Shown: positions 45,134-54,413, numbered from the stretch's first letter. The stretch: 64,000 nt of DNA from an uncultured Lachnospiraceae bacterium (GCA_910588965.1 CAJUSO010000003.1:52784-116783), one strand, 5' to 3'. The notes: generated from the letters alone by a model not told the origin. Translations and numbers: made by a program.

Positions 45134-47524
45134 TTATTCATTTGGAAGGGTCCATGGCACCCCGTCCGGGGGATATTCCGGCCCTCCTTGGGGCGCCCCT
45201 GTGCTGCCTGTGTCCTCCCCGCCTTCCCCTGTACCGCCTGGGCTGCCTTCGCCGCCCTCTCCTGTATTGCCTTGGTTTTCCCCCTGTCCTCCAGCTTCCG
45301 GAGACTGCCACTCCCCTGTGCCTTCCCCTTCTCCCCCAGCTTCCGGAGACTGCCACTCCCCTGTATCTTCCCCAGCGCCGTCTGGGCTTTCCCCTTCTCC
45401 TCCGGCTCCTGGATCCTGCCGCTGCCCTGTGCCTTCCCCAGCGCCGTCTGGGTTTTCCCCTTCTCCGGGCAGGCCGTTCCCTTCCTGCCCTTGCCCTGTG
45501 CCTTCTCCAGGCGGGCTGCCTTCTTGGCCCTCCCCCGTGCCTGCTGGGTCAGCTCCTTGGCCGTCCCCTTCCCCAGTCCCATCCGGGCTGGCTTCCTGCC
45601 CGTCTTCCCTAGGAATCTCTTCATCCGGGAAAATATTAAGGTAGGGGAGGATTTCCGTAAATATCTCTTTTGCCATTGCAGTGGCCAAGGCGCTGCTCTG
45701 CTTCTCTTTGGCTACATTGGCCTCATCAATCACCACATAGACCAATACTTTCGGATCCTCCACTGGGGCAAACCCAATAAATGATACGATATATCGGTCT
45801 TCCGTCCGGTCTCCCTTCTCGGCGGTGCCTGTCTTGCCGCCCATGGAATATCCCGCCACCTTGGCGCTCTTCCCCGTGCCTTCTGACACGGTGCTGTACA
45901 AATAGCCTTTCACCGCATCGCTGGTCTGGCTGGAAACCGTCTGCTTAAGCACCACCGGCTCTATTTCCTGCACGGTATTCCCGCTGTCGTCCAGTATTTT
46001 CCTCACCACATGGGGCTGGTAATAATAACCGCCATTAATCAAGGAAGAAAATGCCGACGCCATCTGGATCATGGTCACATTAAAATTCTGCCCGAAGGAA
46101 TTGGTGGCCAGGGACGCCGCGTCCGTAGTCTCAGCATTGTACATATAATAAAAGGACGGTTCCCCCGGAAGGTCAATATGGGTCTGCAGGCCGAAGCCAA
46201 AAATATCCTGGAACTTATAGAAGTCCTCCTTCCCGATTTCCGCCGCCATCTGCATCATGGCATCATTGCAGGAATTCATGACTGTCTGCTCCACCGTCTG
46301 GGAATTATGGCCGGAACGCTGCACGCAATGGATTTCATGCCCGCCGACACGTTCCAGGCCGTCGCATTCATACCATTCCCGCAGCTTCCCCGTCTCCATC
46401 CCTGTCGCTACCGTAAAAGGCTTGGCCGTGGAGCCTGGCTCAAAGCTATTGGTCACACAGTAATTCTGCCAGATCCTGTCCAGCTTCTGCAGCTTTTCCT
46501 CCTTATTAAGGGCCTTCCGTTCCTCCTTTGTATAGTGCAAAGAAAGATCCCTAGGCTTATTGGGATCGTACACCAAATCGTCCGACATAGCCAATATCTC
46601 ACCATTCTGAGGGTTCATAACAATCACTGCGGTATTTTCACTCCCTGCGCCTTCCCTCACCTCATCCCGGTGCGCCTCCTGGAATTCTGCAATCTTTTGC
46701 TCAATGATTTTCTGGACATTCACATCTATCGTGGTTACCAGGCTCTTTCCGTTTACGGGCTCCTTAACCGTGCGCTCTAAATTATTATCTGTATTCAGGT
46801 AACCATACTGCCGCCCATTAATCCCATTCAAGACGCTGTTGTAATAGCCTTCCAGCCCGCCAATCCCTTCATCCCCAGTAACCGTATATCCTAAGATTTT
46901 GCTGGCCAGGGTATGGTTGGGGTATTCCCTCTGGTATCCCTTCTCGAACCACACGCCCTGCACATTGGGATGCGCCTTACGGCCTTTATCGTTCAGTTCA
47001 TCCTGAAACTCCAGGAAACCTGTGATTTCATCATAATACAGCTTTCTGCGCAAAACAAAATAACGGCTGTCCGGTTTTTCTGCCAGTGCAGCCCTTACTT
47101 CTTCTTCTGTCACATCTGGGAAATACGCTAAGACCGCCTCTACGGTAGGCTCCAAATATTTCCTTTCCTTTGTCTCCTTATTTGTCACCTCATTAATCTG
47201 CTTGCAATCCAGCACTAAATTGTAGACGTCCACGCTGTTTGCTAAGATTGTGCCTTTGGTGTCCAGAATCTTCCCACGCTGATAAGGGATAATCTGGCTA
47301 TCATATCCTTGCTGGCTCAATACCTGCTGCTCATATTCCTTGCCCTTGACCTGCCCGATGTACACCAGCCGCCCCACCAGGCCAACCAGCAGGAGCATGA
47401 CAAACCCATATATGAAAAACAGCTTTTTCTTCATGCGCCTGAGGAACTTCGCAGGCGCCTTCCTCCCTTTCGGAGGCCTTCTTCCCGGAACCCTTTTTCT
47501 TGGAACTCTCTTTCTCCTAGCCAA
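45134..47524 (-). CDS. ftsI: class B penicillin-binding protein FtsI with long acidic tail
   Basis: A 796-residue septal transpeptidase. A very basic N-terminus is followed by one membrane segment (about 36-58), the dimerisation domain, and motifs STAK (365-368), SCN (418-420) and KTG (564-566). After about residue 638 comes a 155-residue low-complexity tail rich in Gly, Glu, Pro and Gln with repeated blocks such as GEWQSPEAGG; this is unusual for FtsI. The start is TTG at 47522-47524 after AAGGAGG. It lies between ftsL and spoVD. Confidence 0.9.
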   Translation of the reverse strand: MARRKRVPRKRVPGRRPPKGRKAPAKFLRRMKKKLFFIYGFVMLLLVGLVGRLVYIGQVKGKEYEQQVLSQQGYDSQIIPYQRGKILDTKGTILANSVDVYNLVLDCKQINEVTNKETKERKYLEPTVEAVLAYFPDVTEEEVRAALAEKPDSRYFVLRRKLYYDEITGFLEFQDELNDKGRKAHPNVQGVWFEKGYQREYPNHTLASKILGYTVTGDEGIGGLEGYYNSVLNGINGRQYGYLNTDNNLERTVKEPVNGKSLVTTIDVNVQKIIEQKIAEFQEAHRDEVREGAGSENTAVIVMNPQNGEILAMSDDLVYDPNKPRDLSLHYTKEERKALNKEEKLQKLDRIWQNYCVTNSFEPGSTAKPFTVATGMETGKLREWYECDGLERVGGHEIHCVQRSGHNSQTVEQTVMNSCNDAMMQMAAEIGKEDFYKFQDIFGFGLQTHIDLPGEPSFYYMYNAETTDAASLATNSFGQNFNVTMIQMASAFSSLINGGYYYQPHVVRKILDDSGNTVQEIEPVVLKQTVSSQTSDAVKGYLYSTVSEGTGKSAKVAGYSMGGKTGTAEKGDRTEDRYIVSFIGFAPVEDPKVLVYVVIDEANVAKEKQSSALATAMAKEIFTEILPYLNIFPDEEIPREDGQEASPDGTGEGDGQGADPAGTGEGQEGSPPGEGTGQGQEGNGLPGEGENPDGAGEGTGQRQDPGAGGEGESPDGAGEDTGEWQSPEAGGEGEGTGEWQSPEAGGQGENQGNTGEGGEGSPGGTGEGGEDTGSTGAPQGGPEYPPDGVPWTLPNE
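45180..45610 (-). repeat. in-frame degenerate repeats coding the FtsI tail
   Basis: GC-rich direct repeats encode the Gly/Glu/Pro/Gln tail. The clearest pair, centred near 45300 and 45350, repeats a block containing GGAGACTGCCACTCCCCTGT on the plus strand. Repeat number may vary between strains. Confidence 0.7.
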
Positions 47525-47581
47525 TCTTCCTCCTTTTCCTAATCGCCCCCTGCGGGGATCCCTATCCTGTCTGGGCAGGCA

Positions 47582-48136
47582 TTATGGTATTTCTTTATAT
47601 TGGTTCATATAATCGCTGTCTTCCATCTCAAAATATTCAATCTGCCCCTCTGAAGGGTACACCATGCCCAATTCCCCCATGGCCTTCTGGCGGATGCTAT
47701 CCAAATCTACCGAGGCATCAATCTTCTGCTGCTTCGCCTCATTATTCGTCTTTAAATCCAGCACTTCCCGTTCCAGCGCCGCCACCCGCTTTGTATTCCT
47801 CGTAAGCTCTGACCTCTGCTTCAGGTAACCCATCATCACCCCTACCATGGCAAGGATCGCAACTGCCACAAACAGCAGGTAACTTGGGCTCATCTGGAGC
47901 GCCCTGGCCTGGTTCTTACGCGCCGTGGCCTTCAGCTTGCGCTTGCGCACCCTTGCTTCCTTCTCCTGCCTGCGCCTCTCTTCCAGTTCCTTCTGGTCCC
48001 GCCTTTTTTTCTCTTCCAGCTCCCGATGCACTTCCTCCCCACGCCGGGGGGCTGCCTGCATCTGCTTTACTGTATTCCCGTCCACAAAATGTAATGTTTT
48101 CTCTTCCTCTGCCCGATTCCTATCCTGCTGCCTCAA
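47582..48136 (-). CDS. ftsL: FtsL-like cell division protein
   Basis: About 184 residues with a highly charged cytosolic part (Lys/Arg/Glu helices, about 1-85), one membrane segment (about 90-107, YLLFVAVAILAMVGVMMG) and an external coiled coil (about 112-155) ending YMNQYKEIP. Topology and place between rsmH and ftsI are those of FtsL, the partner of FtsQ. The cytosolic part is longer than usual. The likely start is TTG at 48134-48136, 8 bases after AGGAG; a GTG three codons earlier overlaps that site. Confidence 0.82.
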   Translation of the reverse strand: MRQQDRNRAEEEKTLHFVDGNTVKQMQAAPRRGEEVHRELEEKKRRDQKELEERRRQEKEARVRKRKLKATARKNQARALQMSPSYLLFVAVAILAMVGVMMGYLKQRSELTRNTKRVAALEREVLDLKTNNEAKQQKIDASVDLDSIRQKAMGELGMVYPSEGQIEYFEMEDSDYMNQYKEIP

Positions 48137-48204
48137 CGTCTTCACTCCTGTTCTGTACTAATCTGGCCGCTGCCCCTCTTCTGCAGCTGCCTGGTTTTCA
48201 GCTA

Positions 48205-49140
48205 TTATACTTTTTCAAACACCCTAAGCTTTGCGCTCTTGGCGCGTGGGTTCCATGAAACCTCCTCCCCGGAAGGCAAAATAGGCTTCCGGGAGACCGC
48301 CCGCCCCAAAGGCTCCTTCCCGCATACGCATACTGGGAAATCACTGGGGCAGGTACACGGCTTCTCACCCTTGCGGAAAATACCCTTGACAATCCTGTCT
48401 TCCAAGGAATGGAAGGTAATCACCACGAGCCGCCCCCCTGGGCGCAACAGGCCAATCATGCCCTCCAATGATTCCTGAAGCACTTCCAATTCCCGGTTCA
48501 ATTCAATCCGGATGGCCTGGAACGTGCGCTTGGCCGGATGCCCCCCGCCCTTTTGTGCCTTGGCAGGGATTGCCGCCCGGATAATGCCCACAAGCTCCCC
48601 TGTCGTCTCAATCTCTTTGCCTGCCCTTGCTGATACGATGTGCCTGGCAATGTCCCTGGCAAACCTCTCCTCCCCATATTCACGGATGATGCGGCATAGT
48701 TCCGCCTCGCTGTATGTATTGACCAAGTCCCTGGCTGTAAAACCCTGGCGCTTGTCCATCCGCATGTCCAAAGGGGCGTCCATGCGGTAGGCAAACCCCC
48801 TTCCCGGATCGTCCAGCTGGTAGGACGACACCCCCAAATCCAGTAAAATGCCGTCTACCTGGGGAATGCCAAGCTGCGCCAGTACCTCGGGCATCCCGCA
48901 GAAATTGCTCCTGCAGACGGTTACCCTGTCCCAAACCCCTGCTAACCTGGCAGAAGCTGCCTGGATGGCGTCCCCGTCCTGGTCAAGCCCCACGAGCCTG
49001 CCTCCCTGGGACAGCCGCTTAGCAATCTCATAGGAATGGCCGCCCCCACCCAGGGTCCCATCCACATAAATCCCACCAGCTTTGATATCCAGATATTCAA
49101 TTACCTCATCTAAAAGCACCGGTTTATGCTGAAATTCCAT
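48205..49140 (-). CDS. rsmH: 16S rRNA m4C1402 methyltransferase RsmH
   Basis: A 311-residue SAM-dependent methyltransferase that modifies C1402 in the ribosomal P site. It has [15 protein letters not shown], the SAM loop [31 protein letters not shown] and the C-terminal [15 protein letters not shown]. Second gene of the division cluster, 44 bases after mraZ. AAAGGGG precedes the ATG. Confidence 0.97.
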   Translation of the reverse strand: MEFQHKPVLLDEVIEYLDIKAGGIYVDGTLGGGGHSYEIAKRLSQGGRLVGLDQDGDAIQAASARLAGVWDRVTVCRSNFCGMPEVLAQLGIPQVDGILLDLGVSSYQLDDPGRGFAYRMDAPLDMRMDKRQGFTARDLVNTYSEAELCRIIREYGEERFARDIARHIVSARAGKEIETTGELVGIIRAAIPAKAQKGGGHPAKRTFQAIRIELNRELEVLQESLEGMIGLLRPGGRLVVITFHSLEDRIVKGIFRKGEKPCTCPSDFPVCVCGKEPLGRAVSRKPILPSGEEVSWNPRAKSAKLRVFEKV

Positions 49141-49184
49141 ATAGCCCCTTTCTGGCAGTTCCCCGCAGGACTGCCCACTCCCGC

Positions 49185-49616
49185 CTAAATCATAAGCCCC
49201 AGGCTTGCCATGTGCTCAGCAACCTCTTCCATGCCGTCATACCCATTCGCTTCCTGCCACCTGTCCTTGCTCCAGATTTCAATACGGTTCACTACCCCTG
49301 CCAAGACAGCCTCCTTCCCAATCCCAGCAAATTCCCGCAGGACCGCCGGCAGGAGGATGCGCCCCTGCTTGTCCACTTCACAGGTAACCGCGCCTGCAAA
49401 GAAAAACCTGGCAAATTTACGGGCATCCTTGGAAAATTGCGACACCTCACGGAATTTGGCTTCCATCACCTGCCATTCCTCCTTGGGATATACAAATAAG
49501 CATCCATCCAGCCCCCTTGTAGCCACAAATTCCTCCCCTAACTGCTCCCGGAACTTGGCTGGGACTATCAGCCTGCCCTTTGAATCAATCGTGTGGTTGT
49601 ATTCTCCCATGAACAT
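49185..49616 (-). CDS. mraZ: division cluster regulator MraZ
   Basis: A 143-residue AbrB-like DNA-binding protein with two MraZ repeats: [20 protein letters not shown] with DGCLFVYP, then [20 protein letters not shown]. MraZ forms a ring and binds direct repeats upstream of its own operon, usually repressing it. The ATG at 49614-49616 gives the normal N-terminus. Suitable repeats lie directly upstream. Confidence 0.97.
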   Translation of the reverse strand: MFMGEYNHTIDSKGRLIVPAKFREQLGEEFVATRGLDGCLFVYPKEEWQVMEAKFREVSQFSKDARKFARFFFAGAVTCEVDKQGRILLPAVLREFAGIGKEAVLAGVVNRIEIWSKDRWQEANGYDGMEEVAEHMASLGLMI

Positions 49617-49622
49617 AGAAAT

Positions 49623-49672
49623 CACCCTTTGGCCGCCACTTTCCTACCCTTTCGCGCCACTTTTCCCCACTT
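49623..49672 (-). promoter_or_regulatory. MraZ-box-like direct repeats
   Basis: Five related units (AAAGGGTG, AAAGTGGCG, AAAGGGTAG, AAAGTGGCG, AAAAGTGGGG on the minus strand) recur with spacing of 10-12 bases between the mraZ start and its promoter. Known MraZ sites are short GTGGG/TGGGN repeats with about 10-base spacing. Confidence 0.6.
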
Positions 49673-49681
49673 TTACTATCC

Positions 49682-49710
49682 ATTCTAGCTTATCAAGCCT
49701 AAAAAAGCAA
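49682..49710 (-). promoter_or_regulatory. SigA-type promoter of the mraZ operon
   Basis: Minus strand TTGCTT (49705-49710), 17 bases, TAGAAT (49682-49687), just upstream of the MraZ-box repeats. Confidence 0.6.
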
Positions 49711-49774
49711 TAGAAAATTTCCCTGAATCCGCTATTTAGGCGCAATATCCCTTGGCTTTGCTGCAAAAAACAAC

Positions 49775-49814
49775 AAAAAGGCGCTGGAAAATACAATTTC
49801 TATTTCCCAGCGCC
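49775..49814 (-). terminator. terminator after the chemoreceptor gene
   Basis: GGCGCTGG...TATT on one arm pairs with its complement (49780-49793 with 49801-49814); on the minus strand the stem is followed by TTTTTGTTG. A good intrinsic terminator 50 bases after the stop. Confidence 0.85.
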
Positions 49815-49865
49815 CACAAGGCACACGCCTGCCTTTTGGTGGCTCTACACACAATCTATATAAGG

Positions 49866-51230
49866 TTAACGATCCGCTACCTGCAGTATTTTTTCCATAT
49901 CCGAAATCAATCCCCTGGAATAATCCTTTGCCTCCTGGTATATCTGCTCTGCCTTTTGGTAATCCTCACGGAACAATGCTTGGATTACCTGGGAGCCGTA
50001 TCCATGGAATTTCTCATGTTTGGGCCCTAATTCTTCCCAAATCTTCTTGACGCCAGGTATGTTGGGCGTAATCGAATAATAAAAATGCCCAAACCCGCAT
50101 TTGGAAGAATCCAGCTGGATAGGCATGACATTCCGTTCCAGCACCATTTTCCTTAAATTTTCCAGCCAGTTATTATGGGCTGTTATGGCGCTCCTCATAT
50201 ATTTGCAGAATTCAAGGCTCTCCAAATGGTAGAAGGCGTCCTCTGCCATATTGCCCATCTGCTTGAGGGCATCGTCCAGGGTCTTTTCAATCTCCACCAC
50301 AGGCTCCGCCGTCTTCTTCATCTCATTGCCAATCTCCGTCATAAAGTCCGTGCTGTTGCGCAGCTGGTTCTCCATCTCTGTCATGGAACTGGTGATTTCC
50401 TCGCTGACTGCCGCAAGGGACGTGACAGATTCACTCACATGGGAGACACGCCTCTGGTTCTCATCATTCAGCGCCCATACATTCTCAATCCGGCCTGCCA
50501 TGGACTCCAAAGCCCCCATGGTATTCTTGGTGCTGGTAGAGCTCTTTTGGGACGCCCCTTTGATGCCCTCCACGAACTCCCCCATGCTGGCTGTAAGCTT
50601 CTGGGTCTCTTCAGCCAGGCCGCGGATTTCATCTGCCACAACGGCAAACCCCTTCCCCATGCTGCCTGCATGGGCTGCCTCAATCGATGCATTTAAAGCC
50701 AGCAGCTTGGTCTGCAGGGAGATTGCGTCTATCCCGGCGATTACCTCATTCATGCGGTTAATCACTTCAAACAGCTCCTCCATATCCTTCTGCATCTCTT
50801 TGGACACCTGCATGGTCTGTTCTGATAAATCCCGGATTGCCGTCAGTTCCTTCTGGCCTTCCTCTATCTTCTGGTATACCTCTTCCGTATCTTCTGATAC
50901 CCGGATAATCGTATTGGTCAGGGCTTCATGGGAGCTGGTCCCATCCCCTCCTGCAGCCGCCGTGCCTGTAGAAGTCCCGAAAATCACCTCTGCCGCATTG
51001 GCCACATTTTGGGAAATCTTTAAGATCTGCTCCACCTCATGCTGCATCATCAGATCCAGGGAACTGATCTGCATCACCGCCTTGATGTTTTTCTCCATGA
51101 TCTCTGCAAATTGTTTCCTGCCGCTTTCCAAGCGCTGGTAAATCCCATTCAAATCTGGATTTACGGAATAATCATCCTTCTGTAAGCTTGCAACTGATTT
51201 GACAAGCCTTTTATTTGTGCCAATAGCCAT
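49866..51230 (-). CDS. cytoplasmic methyl-accepting chemotaxis protein with CZB domain
   Basis: A 454-residue soluble chemoreceptor without membrane segments. The signalling hairpin is at about 165-215 (LLALNASIEAAHAG and ADEIRGLAEETQKL), which docks CheA/CheW. The C-terminal CZB zinc-binding domain shows the His-Cys-His-His set: H352 (AHNNW), C378 (KCGFGHFYY), H405 and H409 (KHEKFH). CZB domains sense zinc or oxidants such as HOCl in other species. GAGG precedes the ATG and its own terminator follows, so it is monocistronic. Confidence 0.92.
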   Translation of the reverse strand: MAIGTNKRLVKSVASLQKDDYSVNPDLNGIYQRLESGRKQFAEIMEKNIKAVMQISSLDLMMQHEVEQILKISQNVANAAEVIFGTSTGTAAAGGDGTSSHEALTNTIIRVSEDTEEVYQKIEEGQKELTAIRDLSEQTMQVSKEMQKDMEELFEVINRMNEVIAGIDAISLQTKLLALNASIEAAHAGSMGKGFAVVADEIRGLAEETQKLTASMGEFVEGIKGASQKSSTSTKNTMGALESMAGRIENVWALNDENQRRVSHVSESVTSLAAVSEEITSSMTEMENQLRNSTDFMTEIGNEMKKTAEPVVEIEKTLDDALKQMGNMAEDAFYHLESLEFCKYMRSAITAHNNWLENLRKMVLERNVMPIQLDSSKCGFGHFYYSITPNIPGVKKIWEELGPKHEKFHGYGSQVIQALFREDYQKAEQIYQEAKDYSRGLISDMEKILQVADR

Positions 51231-51382
51231 TTTTCCAACCTCTTTTTCCTATAAAATTAGGATATGTGATTCCCTAATATTCCTACTACTATTTTTTATC
51301 ATATGAAGCCATATGTCAATGCTTTTTTTATTTTTCCGACAAAATAATGCATAAAACCTTCCGCGCAGCGATTGGCTTATGC

Positions 51383-52297
51383 TTATCTTCCGGTAACCAC
51401 TTCAAAATACCTTCCGATTTCCCGCCATGCCATTTTAGATTCCGGCATCATCATCATCCCCATCTGGAAGACATGGAACATGCCTTTGTAAATATGGAGG
51501 CGTACTTTTACGCCTTGCTGCTGGGCTTTGTATGCGACCCCTATGGAATCGCTTAAAAGCATCTCCACGGACCCTGCCTGGAGCAGCATGGGCGGGAAGC
51601 CCCAATACTCCCCGAACATCGGGGAAATATATGGATGCCGCGGGTCATTCTGCCCCACATAGTCCCGGTTATAGATCAGGCTGTCACGGGTATTCCCAAA
51701 CAAAGGGTCACGCCCATAATTATCCTCATAGGATGGGCCGCTGGCCGTCAGGTCCGCCCAAGGGGACATCAGGACCAGGCCACCCGGCAGCCTTTGGTTA
51801 TGGTCTTTTAAGTACATGCAGAGAGCCAAAGCCAGGCCGCCGCCAGCGGAATCGCCGGCCACGATAACCTGCCTGCTATGCCAGCCTCTGGCTCTTAACC
51901 AGCCATAGGCCTCCGCAGCATCCAAAAGCGCCGCCGGGTAAGGATCCTCCGGCGCCACACGGTAATCAATGGTCAGGACATCCATGCCCTTGCTCACCTC
52001 ATTATAAAGGCCGGCGAAGGAACGGTAAGCGTTGCGCATGGCGCCGATATAGCCGCCGCCGTGAAGCTGCAGGATGATATAGTCCTGCCTGGGGGATTCC
52101 TTGCGGGACAAAAGCTCCATCTGGAAATTGCCCATGGGGATATGCTCCATGGAAAAACAGGCTGGGCATTTCCATTTGGGCTCAACCAGTTTTTTACGGA
52201 GCTCCCCGGATTTCAGCTTCTGGCCTATTAAGTTGTCATTGGATATATGGGCAATCATATCGCGGATTACCCGCCCTCTTACGCTTACTTCGCTCAT
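51383..52297 (-). CDS. alpha/beta hydrolase, hormone-sensitive-lipase family esterase
   Basis: A 304-residue enzyme with the oxyanion motif LHGGGYIGA (about 78-86), the nucleophile elbow GDSAGGGLAL, the Asp in the DSIG region and the catalytic His in GMFHVFQ near the C-terminus. It hydrolyses short acyl esters of unknown identity. GAGGAG precedes the ATG. It is the last gene of a three-gene set with an acyltransferase and DUF6320 protein (gaps of 23 and 17 bases), suggesting that it acts on the same ester. Confidence 0.9.
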   Translation of the reverse strand: MSEVSVRGRVIRDMIAHISNDNLIGQKLKSGELRKKLVEPKWKCPACFSMEHIPMGNFQMELLSRKESPRQDYIILQLHGGGYIGAMRNAYRSFAGLYNEVSKGMDVLTIDYRVAPEDPYPAALLDAAEAYGWLRARGWHSRQVIVAGDSAGGGLALALCMYLKDHNQRLPGGLVLMSPWADLTASGPSYEDNYGRDPLFGNTRDSLIYNRDYVGQNDPRHPYISPMFGEYWGFPPMLLQAGSVEMLLSDSIGVAYKAQQQGVKVRLHIYKGMFHVFQMGMMMMPESKMAWREIGRYFEVVTGR

Positions 52298-52320
52298 GGC
52301 ATCTCCTCAAACATCCCCTG

Positions 52321-53007
52321 CTATACGTGGAACCTTCTCTTTAACTCTGCTTTGGCTTTCCGGTCACCCAACATTAAGGTGCCAAGCAGCATGCATACAG
52401 AACAGGCCAAGGCCAGGAATGTGGGGACCGGGCTTGTAATGAAGCCCAGCCTCCAGAACAGGATGCAGTCTGCAGCGGCGACTACGGCCAGGATCTGCAT
52501 GGGGATGTAGCTTTGCCAGTTCTGCATGTTCAGCAGCATCAAAATAATAACCGTAACGTCCAGCAGAAGGATTGCGCCAGGCAGGATGTAATTTAAGGAC
52601 CACCCCTGGTAGCCCAGGATATGGTCAATAGCAATGACCATGGCCACTGCACCTATTATCTGTATGATAATGCGCTTCTGGTAGCCTGTATTTTTCCGCA
52701 GGGAATAACGCAATGTGATATAAAAATATAGGAAGGCTGTCCCGCTGATAGCAGACCACCATATCCCGCGGAAACGGAAATAATTGACCGCAGCCAGGGC
52801 GGCCTCTATTACAATCGCCAGGAAGCTATATAAGCGGAGGATTAGGGCATACTTCCGGGATTCCGCCTTTACATCCGGATAGCCGGTACAAGGATGGCCG
52901 TCCCCGCTTATCTCCAGTACATTCCTGCACAAAGGGCAAATCCTGGTATCATCCAGAACCTCTACCCTGCATCTTCTGCACTCTCTCATTCTCTTTGCAC
53001 GCTCCAT
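52321..53007 (-). CDS. DUF6320 membrane protein with zinc ribbon
   Basis: A 228-residue protein with an N-terminal zinc ribbon (C10, C13, C24, C27: CRRC and CPLC) followed by about six membrane segments and a basic C-terminus. This arrangement matches DUF6320, a family of unknown function seen in Lachnospiraceae. It lies between the acyltransferase and the esterase. The start may be the ATG at 53007 (GGAGAGG upstream) or one six codons later. Confidence 0.75.
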   Translation of the reverse strand: MERAKRMRECRRCRVEVLDDTRICPLCRNVLEISGDGHPCTGYPDVKAESRKYALILRLYSFLAIVIEAALAAVNYFRFRGIWWSAISGTAFLYFYITLRYSLRKNTGYQKRIIIQIIGAVAMVIAIDHILGYQGWSLNYILPGAILLLDVTVIILMLLNMQNWQSYIPMQILAVVAAADCILFWRLGFITSPVPTFLALACSVCMLLGTLMLGDRKAKAELKRRFHV

Positions 53008-53024
53008 TCCTCTCCGTCTTCCCC

Positions 53025-54377
53025 TTATTCCCCATATACCCCGTTTGTCTCAATCCTCACAGGGATGCCATCCTCTGCCAGCCTGCGGAAAAACCCGCGC
53101 TGCACGGACACATCCGTTAGGCTGCTGCTAATCGAAAACACCAGGGTATCCTGGTAAGAGCAGATGGTACCCTTAATATCCTGGCCCTTGGACATAGACA
53201 GGAAAGAGGAAAAGCCTTCAATGTATCCCTCATATTCCTCCCGCACCTTAATGTTGCCGATATTGGTCACCGTAGTGGTATTGGCAAGGGCGCTGGTACG
53301 GTACACATGGCGCATGGCAATGCTCTTTAGGAACAAGGGGACTGCCCGCAGGATAAAGTTCTTCTCATTTGACACGTTGTAAGCAAACAGGTTCTCCAAA
53401 TGCTCCCGGTTAATCTGGCTGCGTAAGCTGCCCGCCACAATCTGCACCACCTCCCCAAAGCTGTAACTCTCCTTCTTTGGCCAGAACACAGCAGAGACAA
53501 TCACAAAAAAATTTTTCAAGGTAATAGAATCAAAATATGGGCGCAGGTTCACAGGGACGCAGGAACTAATGGGCCGCTTGCTGGGCATCCCATGAAGGCA
53601 TTCCTGGTAAATGCTCCATAAAAAAGCCGCCACCAAGTATTCATTAATAGACACGCCATATCCCTTGCATACTTTCTTCAGTTCCTGGATGGAAAGGTAG
53701 CCATGCATGACGCCCAGTTCAAAGGGCTTTAGCTTCTCCCCCTTTACCAGGAAGGCGCGCTGGGTCTTGTAGCCCTTCTTATGCCCCTTGCGGTAATTTT
53801 TCAGGTAGCTGTCCTCACTGCTTAAGGAAGTGTCGCTGCACAGCCCATCCCCCAGACGTTCCCGTAAGGAAGGGTGTGCAAGCCTCAGGTATTGGTATGT
53901 CAGCTCCCGGAGGAAGGTAATGCCGCCCATCCCATCCGTCAGGACATGGAACACCTCCAAATTAATCCGGTTCTTATAATAATTGACGCGGAAAAGGTAA
54001 TTGCGGTTCCGGTTTGGGGAAATATACTGGCAGGGATAACGGTATTCCTCCTTTACCTTTGGCGCCGGCTTCTGGTTCGTCTCGAAATAATACCAGAACA
54101 TCCCATAGCGCATGCGTACCTGGAATACCCCAAACCATGGCAGCACCATTTCCAATGCCTCCTGGAGGAGCTCCTGGCGTACCTGCTCCTTCAGGGTAAC
54201 AGAAATCCTGTATACGTTGCTCATGCTCTCCCCGGCAATGACAGGGAAGAGGTTGGCTGTATTGTCCAGCTTATCCCATTTCAGCTCCCTGCCCTTCCGC
54301 CTGCCCCTGCCATCCCCTTCCTTTATGTTCCCTTCCCGCCCACCCGCCTGGCTTGGCTGTCTCTCTTTCTTAGCCAT
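53025..54377 (-). CDS. condensation/alcohol-acetyltransferase-like acyltransferase
   Basis: A 450-residue protein of the CoA-dependent acyltransferase superfamily. The catalytic HxxxDG motif is FHVLTDGMGG (H144, D148, G149), and a later VPVNLRPYF with an N-containing channel region (about 270-290) is typical of the second half. The first 33 residues are charged and disordered. It would join an acyl-CoA to an alcohol or amine; the substrate is unknown. GAGGAG lies before the ATG. DUF6320 and esterase genes follow closely. Confidence 0.8.
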   Translation of the reverse strand: MAKKERQPSQAGGREGNIKEGDGRGRRKGRELKWDKLDNTANLFPVIAGESMSNVYRISVTLKEQVRQELLQEALEMVLPWFGVFQVRMRYGMFWYYFETNQKPAPKVKEEYRYPCQYISPNRNRNYLFRVNYYKNRINLEVFHVLTDGMGGITFLRELTYQYLRLAHPSLRERLGDGLCSDTSLSSEDSYLKNYRKGHKKGYKTQRAFLVKGEKLKPFELGVMHGYLSIQELKKVCKGYGVSINEYLVAAFLWSIYQECLHGMPSKRPISSCVPVNLRPYFDSITLKNFFVIVSAVFWPKKESYSFGEVVQIVAGSLRSQINREHLENLFAYNVSNEKNFILRAVPLFLKSIAMRHVYRTSALANTTTVTNIGNIKVREEYEGYIEGFSSFLSMSKGQDIKGTICSYQDTLVFSISSSLTDVSVQRGFFRRLAEDGIPVRIETNGVYGE

Positions 54378-54413
54378 ACATGCCGTCTCCTCTCATATCC
54401 CAGGGGTATGCCC

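Noticed and set aside
45115..45624. Lys/Gly-rich minus-strand frame overlapping the FtsI tail
   Set aside because: It is an alternative frame through the repetitive tail sequence and has no independent start signals.
51231..51382. SigD-type promoter for the chemoreceptor
   Set aside because: TTGACA is present on the minus strand but neither a good SigA -10 nor a SigD TAAA-N15-CCGATAT pattern lies at the right distance.
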